Source: an uncultured Clostridia bacterium (GTDB lineage: Bacteria; Bacillota; Clostridia; Oscillospirales; CAG-272). Taken from it: DNA of 7,376 nt. Location: the NCBI GenBank assembly GCA_947627815.1, contig CANQXN010000084.1, positions 1-7,376 on the forward strand, written 5' to 3'. The notes under the pieces are model-generated. The model saw only the letters and a list, made by a program, of their open reading frames with translations, had not been told where the DNA came from and ran no database searches. Both the position numbers and the translations under genes were made by a program. Every line of letters begins with the position of its first letter. The stretch's first letter is position 1. This document shows, piece after piece, positions 1 through 7,100 of this stretch.

Positions 1-1
1 C

Positions 2-298
2 ATCATCGACCGCGCCGTGGCGGTCAAGCAGACCGATGTCTTTGCCGCCGCCGTGCAGTTTGCCCGCGTGGAAGGGATCCTGCCCGCGCCCGAAAGCGCC
101 CACGCCATCCGCGTCGCGATCGATGAAGCGCTGAAATGCAAAGAGACGGGCGAAGAGAAAAACATCGTCTTCGGCCTCACCGGCACCGGCTATTTCGACC
201 TCACCGCTTACGCCTCCTACAACAACGGCACCATGACCGACAAGATCCCGACCGACGAGGATCTCGAACAGGGCTTCGCGACCATTCCCCCGCAGTGA
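2..298 (+). CDS. TrpB-like PLP-dependent enzyme (tryptophan synthase beta family), C-terminal fragment
   Basis: This is the last 98 codons of a gene entering from the left edge; the open frame starts at base 2 and ends at TGA 296-298. The fragment contains EGILPAPESAHA, the conserved segment of tryptophan synthase beta chains and TrpB-like enzymes whose Glu lies near the PLP site. Further on is GLTGTGYFDLTAY, which matches the C-terminal glycine-rich stretch of the TrpB2/TrpB-related branch (classical TrpB has a SGRGDKD-type sequence here). The family makes L-tryptophan from indole and L-serine in the cytoplasm using pyridoxal phosphate; TrpB2-type members often stand apart from trpA, and some may have other substrates. 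No trpA follows: the next gene has its own promoter and encodes a lipoprotein. The GTG at 17 is internal, because family homology begins upstream of it. The family call is firm; the exact substrate is not. Confidence 0.88.
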   Translation: MIDRAVAVKQTDVFAAAVQFARVEGILPAPESAHAIRVAIDEALKCKETGEEKNIVFGLTGTGYFDLTAYASYNNGTMTDKIPTDEDLEQGFATIPPQ

Positions 299-320
299 TT
301 TGCCCCGAAAGTTTTTTTGA

Positions 321-355
321 GTTTCCGCTGAAAAAGCTTTACAAACGCCGGAAAC
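321..355. repeat. 7-bp perfect inverted repeat spanning the lipoprotein -35 region
   Basis: GTTTCCG (321-327) and its exact reverse complement CGGAAAC (349-355) are 21 bases apart. They flank the -35 box and reach into the promoter spacer, with about two helical turns between arm centres. The placement would suit an operator for a dimeric repressor, but arms this short can arise by chance, and no regulator gene is in view. Confidence 0.25.
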
Positions 356-366
356 CGTGCTATAAT
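338..366 (+). promoter_or_regulatory. Strong sigma-A-type promoter for the lipoprotein gene
   Basis: The -35 hexamer is TTTACA (338-343, five of six consensus bases). It is followed by exactly 17 bases and a perfect -10 TATAAT (361-366). A TG at 358-359 one base before the -10 makes it an extended -10 promoter. Transcription should start near 372-375, leaving a short leader of about 40 bases before the ATG at 416. Confidence 0.85.
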
Positions 367-396
367 AAGGGCGACCTGTTCATCACAGGAAATTGT

Positions 397-405
397 AAAG
401 AGAGG
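397..405 (+). promoter_or_regulatory. Ribosome binding site of the lipoprotein gene
   Basis: The purine run AAAGAGAGG lies 10 bases before the ATG at 416. It is a moderate rather than ideal Shine-Dalgarno sequence, but it supports this start, which also gives an intact MKK-type signal peptide. Confidence 0.6.
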
Positions 406-415
406 CGTTTCCGAT

Positions 416-739
416 ATGAAAAAAGTATTCACCGTTCTGACCGCCGTCCTTCTTCTCGCCGTTATGGTGCTGTCGCTGGCTTCCTGCACCAAAAAACCCT
501 CCGGCAAATACGGCTCCGATCTCTTGAAAACTTATTTTGAGTTTTCGGGCAGCAAAGTCACCATTACCGTGTTGGGGCAGACCTCCGATCCCGTCGACTA
601 TACCATCGACGATGACGGCAATATCAAAATCGTTTGGGAAGACGACGACAACAAGCTCAATGTTCCCTCCGGCCTGCGCTATGACGCCGAAAACGATGTC
701 GTAAAATCCGCGATCGGCGATCTCAAGAAAATGAAATAA
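416..739 (+). CDS. Small secreted lipoprotein of unknown function
   Basis: The product has 107 residues. It begins with MKK, a hydrophobic stretch (about residues 4-20) and a lipobox LASC at 21-24. Signal peptidase II should therefore cleave before Cys24, leaving a lipid-anchored protein of 84 residues on the outer face of the membrane. The mature part is hydrophilic and rich in Asp and Lys. It has alternating strand-like segments (YFEFSGSKVTITVLG, DYTIDDDGNIKIVW) that look like a small beta-sheet domain; similar short lipoproteins with a 'G-K-Y ... F ... V-T-V' pattern are common in Clostridia and usually unnamed. No catalytic motif or transporter partner is visible. The gene has its own strong promoter and terminator, so it is probably a single-gene unit. 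The lipoprotein call is strong; the function is unknown. Confidence 0.9.
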   Translation: MKKVFTVLTAVLLLAVMVLSLASCTKKPSGKYGSDLLKTYFEFSGSKVTITVLGQTSDPVDYTIDDDGNIKIVWEDDDNKLNVPSGLRYDAENDVVKSAIGDLKKMK

Positions 740-795
740 GGACAAAACCCGCATTTTCGTGCAATTTTAACGCATAATACTGCATTTTATCGACC

Positions 796-840
796 GAGAA
801 GACCCCTGTCAACAGAGGTCTTCTCTTTTTTGCGTTTTTT
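796..840 (+). terminator. Rho-independent terminator after the lipoprotein gene
   Basis: A 13-position stem (796-808 with 813-825) has one C/A mismatch and a four-base TCAA loop. The outer arms read GAGAAGACC and GGTCTTCTC. It is followed at once by six T residues (826-831) and, after GCG, six more (835-840). It lies 56 bases past the lipoprotein stop and separates that transcript from the protease gene. Confidence 0.93.
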
Positions 841-934
841 GTTCATTTTGCCGAAAAGTTGAGGAATCCGTCAAAAGCCATCGGAAAAAGCTTCCTGAAA
901 TTGAAAACATTTTATGAATAATTACCCAAGTCTA
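841..934. other. AT-rich intergenic spacer, no gene seen
   Basis: This stretch between the terminator and the next promoter is clearly more AT-rich than the surrounding genes. It carries no start codon with a ribosome binding site and an open frame, no tRNA-like fold, and no repeat that I can recognise. It may hold upstream promoter (UP) elements for the protease promoter. Confidence 0.5.
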
Positions 935-963
935 TTGCATTTGATTTTGTAAAGATATATAAT
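935..963 (+). promoter_or_regulatory. Putative sigma-A-type promoter for the protease gene
   Basis: TTGCAT (935-940) is followed by 17 bases and a perfect -10 TATAAT (958-963). The -35 matches consensus at only three of six positions, so a moderate promoter or one needing activation is likely. Transcription would begin near 969-972, giving an untranslated leader of about 200 bases before the ATG at 1172. Confidence 0.65.
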
Positions 964-969
964 TCAGGG

Positions 970-1171
970 TAAGCAATCTGTGTGGGGGGATACCTGCTGC
1001 CAGTTCTTTCCGCATGAGAGCGGAATCACAGCGGGCATTTTCAGACACGGATGTTTTTTATTTTCCGCGCCCCGCAGGGTTCTCCCTGTCAGGCAAGGAA
1101 AACTGCGAGGGAAAAAAGCATCCTGTGTCCTGCCCACCGCTTGTCAAATCAAAAAAGGAGACAACAAGAAC
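970..1171 (+). ncRNA. Structured 5' leader of the protease mRNA, candidate cis-regulatory RNA
   Basis: Two alternative folds can be drawn by hand. Fold A has three stacked stems: CTGTGT 978-983 with ACACGG 1045-1050 (including a T-G pair), CCTGCTG 993-999 with CAGCGGG 1029-1035 (one T-G pair), and TTCCGC 1008-1013 with GCGGAA 1020-1025 around a six-base loop. Fold B is a long hairpin in which 1042-1059 pairs with 1112-1132: 18 pairs with three single-base bulges at 1118, 1124 and 1130. An inner stem inside it pairs 1070-1077 with 1103-1111. The 3' strand of the closing stem of fold A (1045-1050) is also used in fold B, so the two cannot coexist. The hexamer CTGTGT occurs at both 978-983 and 1123-1128 and would compete for the same partner. 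This is a riboswitch-like arrangement, but I recognise no known riboswitch consensus. No ligand or mechanism can be assigned. Confidence 0.4.
1155..1160 (+). promoter_or_regulatory. Ribosome binding site of the protease gene
   Basis: AAGGAG lies 11 bases before the ATG at 1172, slightly longer than ideal spacing. It decides the start: the next in-frame ATG (1202, residue 11) would lose the positively charged n-region of the signal peptide and has no such site. Confidence 0.8.
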
Positions 1172-4100
1172 ATGAAAGTACCGCACTCTTTCACGCGGCG
1201 TATGCTTTCCTTCCTTCTCGTCGTCGCGATGCTGTTTTCGACCCTGTCCTTCGGCCTCCTGGCGGCTGAGGGAGCGGCGACCGGTTCGGCCGGGTCGAAA
1301 GTGACTTCGAAACTTCCGAAAAATCCCGACGATCTCGTCAAATACCTCCTCATGAAGGAACTTTTGGAAAGCAATTTCCGCAAGCTCAACCCGTCCTCCT
1401 ATGCGCCTGACGACGAAGTGATCTTCCTTGTCAAGCTCTCCGAGGAACCTGTTCTGGAAGCCAAATCGTCAAAGACGCTTCTTTCCGATTATCTGGCATC
1501 TTCCGCCGGGACGAAACAACTCCGGAAGATCGAAAAAGAGCAGCTTTCCGTCCTTTCCGTCATCCAAAACCGGTACACGGACGATATGGAAGTTCTCTAT
1601 CGTTACAACACCGTGTACAACGGCTTTTCGGTGAAGACCACCTATGGTCAGAAGGAAGCGCTCGAAGCGCTGCCCGGCGTCAAGTCGGTCACGGTTTCGG
1701 TCAACTATGCTTACCAGTCTCACAGCGAAGGCTACGCGCAGACCGACAGCACCAGCGGTGAGACGATCAAGAGCGACGAAGCCAACGCCCTCGGCTATAC
1801 CGGGAAAGGCACGGTGACGGCGATTCTCGACAGCGCGCTCGATGTCAACCACAGCGCGTTTGCCACACCGCCCGTCGATCCCCGCCTGACGCCCGACACG
1901 ATCGCCGCGTTCTTCGAAACGCTGCACGCGGCTGAGTATGTGGAAGCCGACGATGTCTATCTCAGCGAAAAGATTCCTTTCGTTTTTGACTATGTCGGAC
2001 ACGATATCGATGTCAGCGACGGCGACGACCACGGCACCCATACTTCGGGTACGGTCGGCGCAAACAGCGAGGAATTTTCCGGCGTCGCGCCCGATACGCA
2101 GATCGTTTTCCTGAAAGTCTTCGGCCCCACGGGCGGCGCTTCTTCCGCCACCATCATGGCCGCGTTGGAAGACGCTGTCAAAATCGGCGTTGACTCGATC
2201 AACATGAGCCTTGGTTCTGGCTCCGGCTTCACGAATGCCGGCGACCCCGAACTTCAGGATGCCTATGACGCTGTCGCCGAAGCGGGCATCAACCTGATGT
2301 GCTCCGCCGGCAACGACTATGACGCCGCCTTACAGAACTACTATGGCTCCAATCTGTCCCTGCTCACCAACCCTGATAACGGTATCGTTGGTTCTCCTTC
2401 GACCTACGGCGCCGCCGTCTCGGTTGCTTCGGTCAATGAGTACATCAACCGTGTGCCTTATTTCACCGATGAGCAGCAGGAAAACATGTTCTTCTATACC
2501 GATACTTCGACCGATCCCGACCTGTACTGGATGATGATGGAAGGCGACTATGACATCGCCGTCATCGGCGGCAACGGCACCTCGATCGATTTCGAAGCCG
2601 CCGAGGAAAAATACGGCCCGATAGATGGCAAGATCGCGCTCGTCCAGAGAGGCGGCATCAACTTCACCGAAAAAGAAGCGAATGCCTCCGCCTTCGGCGC
2701 GGCCGGTCTGATCGTCTATGATAACATAGAAGAAGATCCCATCTACATGCAGTTAAACGGCCTCCTGCCCGCTTGCTTTGTCACGCTGGCGGACGGCAAC
2801 GCCATCAAGGCGCTTGCCGAAGAGGGAACGAAACTCTCCTTCTCGACCAAATATCTCCACAAGGAAGTGGCTGCCAACGGCGGCCTGATGTCCGATTTCT
2901 CCTCGCTCGGCGTTGCGCCCGACCTCACGCTGAAGCCCGAAATCACAGCGCCCGGCGGTTATGTCTGGTCGACGATTCCCGGTGACGACTATGCTCAGTA
3001 CGACGGCACTTCCATGGCATCCCCGCACATGGCAGGCGCGGCGTCTGTCGTCAGAGAATATGTTCGCAAGCAGTTCCCCGATGTTGTCGATCCCGTGGCG
3101 ATCCGCAACCTCGTCAACAATCTGCTGCTCAGCACCGCCACCCAGGTTCTGGATGAATGGAATGTGCCGTACACCCCCAGAAAGCAGGGCGCGGGTCTTG
3201 CCAATGTGCTGGCCGCGGTGACTTCCGGCGCTTATCTCACCGTAGACGGCGACCGCCCCAAAGCGGAGCTTGGCTACAACGAAGAAGGCAGCTTCAAATT
3301 CTCTTTTGAAGTGCATAACTTCAGCGACACCGCCAAGAGCTACACCGTCAAGGTGATCCCGCTGGTGGCTAAGATCGAAACGCTCGAAGCGAGCGATACC
3401 GTTGTCGGCGGCGACTACATTTCGAACCACTCGAGAGTCCTCTCGCCGGAGGAGTTCACCGTCACCATTGACAAAACCGACCTCACCGTGGAAGGCAATG
3501 ACGGCGAAGCTACGGTCAATGTGACCCTGACGCTCACCGATGCCGGCAAAGAAAGCCTTGCCGACTTTGAAAACGGCATCTTCCTCGACGGTTTTGTCGT
3601 GCTTGAAAGCAAAGAGGAAGAAGGCGTCGATCTCTCGCTGCCTTACCTCGGCTTCTATGGCGACTGGGGCAAAGCGCCGGTCTTCGACAGCCTCGTCTAT
3701 GACGACGAGATGGCGTTCCTCTATCCCGAAAACGGCCTTTATGCTCTCACCGATGATTATGCCGGCCTGCTCCTCGGCGCTAACCCGCTGCTGGACGAGG
3801 ACGATTTCGAAATCGAAAAGATCGTCTACGGTCCCGCCATGGCACAACAGGGTCTGAGCGTCACCTCGCTGCTCAGTATGCTCCGTGGCGCCCGCTACAT
3901 CGACTACGGCTTTACTTATCTCGGCGACAAACCCTTTGACCTCGACGACGACGGGACACCGACCGAACTGATGGCTTGGGCGGAGAACGCGTCGAAGTCT
4001 TACTACAACGCAAGCTACGGCCAGATTCTCTACGATCTCTTGCCGCCCGAATACGGCGTTTACTGGATGTACGCCTATTTCGGCATGTTCCCGGACGGCG

Positions 4101-7100
4101 ACTATACCTTTGATGTCAATGCCCTGATCGACGGCACCGGCGCCGAGATCACCTACGATGAAGACGGCAACCTTGAAGACATCAAAGGCGGCAGTTGGGA
4201 TCGTCTCAAAATCCCCTTCAAGATCGACTCGGCCGAGCCTGTGATCAAGAGCGTCGAGTTCTTCACGGCGCCGGGCTACAGCGAGATCTTTGAAGAGGAA
4301 GTTGAAGATCTGCCTTATGTGAGAGTGACCGTACACGATGAAAACGGCTTTATCGCCGGCGTACAGCTCAGCTCTTCTCAAAAATATCAAGGCGATTACC
4401 TCGCTTACAGTGATGTTTACGCGAATGAAGCCATCAACGAAGCGGGCGCCGACTATGTCTTTGAAATCCCGCTCGATATGGCTCAGCTTGCCAGCATGGT
4501 TACAGAGGATCCCTACTTTGTGATCGATGTCATGGACTATGCCATGAACATGACAGAGTCTCAGCTCTATCCTGTGACCGGCAACAACGATATCACCGAA
4601 GTCCGCATCAACAACCGCAGCATCACGGCAAGCGTGATCGCCGATCCCATGACGATCAGCGCGAATGTGGTGCCTACCACGGCGGAAAACAAGACCCTGA
4701 CCTGGTCGACCGACAAAAAAGACATCATCACGAAGATCGAACCCGTGGAAATGCCGGGCTTTGATTCTTCCGTCAAAATCACCTTTGGCGGCGCGGCGGG
4801 CGTGGCTCACCTGACCGCCGAGGCGGAAAACGGCGTCTCCGACACCATCGAGATTCTCGTTTCGCCTGTGGCGCAAAAGCCTGCTGACAACTGGGACGGC
4901 ATCATTCACTATGCCGGCCTGTGGGAAATTCCGGCTGGCTTTACCGGCACCGTTCAGGTGAAGTCCGACCTGAACAATGAAGGCGCGGACAGAACCGTCA
5001 TCCTCACCGGCGTGGCAGGCACGGAATACACCTGCCCCATCGTGGTAGATGAAGGCGTGCCGCTCACCATCCGCAACCTGACTTTGAAATGCGGTACTAC
5101 CTCGGCCATCACCTTTACCGGCAAGGGCAACCAGCTGACGCTGGAAGGGGAAAACACCATCACCGTGACCGACTCCGGCGCCGGTGTGTATGTGCCGAAG
5201 AATACCGATCTGACGATTTCCTCCGGCGGCGGTCTCTATGATACCCTGAACATCGTCATGATTTCCAGTGATGTCTACAAACCTGTAAGCGGCGCCGGCA
5301 TCGGCGGTACTAAGGCAAAATCCGCCTACGGAATGGGTGATGACCGTGTCGCGGGTGATATCACCATCGACAGCGGCATCATCAATATTACTTCTACAGC
5401 TGCGTCCGCTGCCTGCATCGGCGGCGGTGAAAGTGGCATTGTCTCTTCTGTCACGATTAATGGGACAGCCAAGATTGACATGAACATCACCTGCTTCGCC
5501 GATTATACGGCAAAGCAATACAACCCCGCCGGTATCGGCTCGGGTGCTAACTATGGCGGCGCCCCCATGGGAGCCAGCTTCAAGCAGAACATCACAATTT
5601 CCGGCGGTGCTACCGTTACGGGAACCACAACCGGCGCCGGTGCTTTGATCGGCAACGGGAATGAAATGAGTTATTCTACCGCCTATGTTACGACCATTAA
5701 CATCACCGGCGGCAACATCAATCTTACCGGTAACGCCAACAGCAATGATCTTGGCGGTTATTGCGGCGCACTGATCGGTGCCGGTCAAAATGCGCCCGGC
5801 ACTGTCATCACCATCTCGGGCGGTACGATCACCGCAACGCAGAATGGATATTGGGCTACCAGTGGTGGAAACAAAGCTATGGCGGCCGCGATCGGCACCG
5901 GTATGACCGGCAACGCCAACGGCGGCAGCATCACCATCACGGGCGGTACTGTCACCGCGACGGTGACCAATCCCGGCAATAGCGCGCAGGTTGCCGCCAT
6001 CGGCTGCGGCTATTACAGCGGCTATTCCGGCAGCGGTCTCACAACCGATGTGACGATTGACGGCGGTTCGGTCTATGCCCGTATTGCCGGCAGCGATGCG
6101 CCCTCGATCAGCGGCCCTGTCACCGACAGCGAAGGCAACCCGGTGTATGAAGTGGTTCTGACCGGCTTCAAAACTTGGCCGAAGCTGGCCGCTTTCGCCA
6201 CGGTAGACGAAACCGGCGGCATGGTCAGTGCCGAGTATCCCACCGGCGGTACGCATACCGCCGAGGAGAGCCAATACAATCTTTATCTCTGGCTGCCCGA
6301 CGGCGAATACTTTGCCGCAATTCAGGATGCCGACAATCATGTCTATTACCGCGACATTTTGATTGAAGAAGGCGAAAGCACAATCACAACCTTCTATCAA
6401 TTCAGCATCTTCCTCACCAGAGCGACCCCGCTCGACGCCGATGATCCCAAAAACGGGAATGCGTTTAGTGAAGTGATGATCACCAACGAAGAAACCGGCG
6501 AAACGCTCTATGTCTACAACGCGTATCTTGCCGAGGGAGAAACCCTCCGCGTGCAAATCGTGCCTGACGAAGGCTACGGTTATCCGATAGACGCGCAGTT
6601 GTATGTCACCGTAGACGGCTTCACCGTCTATGACGGCTACAGCTACGATCCCGAAACCGGTATCGTCACGATCGAGGGCTTCACCGGCAACACCGCCGTT
6701 GTGGCCATCAGCTCGGTGGATAAGACCGAACTGCATGACCTTTTGGTCTATGCCGCCGGTCTCTCGCCGGAAGACTATGAACAGAATGACGCTTGGAACG
6801 CTTTCCTGTTTGAATATGCCTATGCCTATGGCATTTACGCCGATGACACCGCGGACGGCGCTATGGTAACAGGCGCTACCGAAATCCTGCGGATTGCCAT
6901 TTCGCGTCTGACCAAACTCCACAACACCGAAGCGCTCGAAGCCGCTGTGGAAGCGGCTACGGCTCTCACCGGCAGCTATTACACCGAGGAGACTTGGGCA
7001 GCCGTCGAAGAGGCGCTCGATGCCGCAAACCTCGTTCTGGCTGACGAAGAAGCCGCGCAGTCGGTGATCAACCGCGCTACCGAGAAGCTCGAAAAAGCGT

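Noticed and set aside
299..320. Terminator of the TrpB-like gene using the T run at 312-318
   Set aside because: Only a four-pair GGGC/GCCC stem with a long loop can be drawn before the T run, which is too weak to call.
136..540. + strand frame of 134 residues
   Set aside because: It overlaps the end of the TrpB-like gene, crosses the promoter and enters the lipoprotein gene out of frame. The product is Arg-rich and without motifs.
315..545. Direct repeat TTTTGAGTTT at 315-324 and 536-545
   Set aside because: The match is short and AT-rich, with one copy in coding sequence; there is no sign of a mobile element or attachment site, so chance is the simplest explanation.
970..1060. Known riboswitch (c-di-GMP, c-di-AMP/ydaO, cobalamin, TPP, SAM, glycine)
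   Set aside because: The conserved core strings that I know for these classes are absent, so only an unnamed structured leader is reported.
1042..1064. Intrinsic terminator or attenuator with the T-rich run 1054-1064
   Set aside because: The stem before it (978-983 with 1045-1050) is a distant, weak closing stem, and the T run starts four bases later. This is not the compact GC-rich hairpin plus T tract of a real terminator.
1469..2041. Antisense reading frame of 190 residues
   Set aside because: It is also in register with the protease codons and ends at a sense TCA (1469-1471); it is a shadow of the propeptide and catalytic-domain coding region.
5288..6097. Repeated DNA that might suggest a CRISPR array or tandem repeat insertion
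   Set aside because: The periodicity is at protein level and in frame. The nucleotide units are diverged, with no constant direct repeat or unique spacers.
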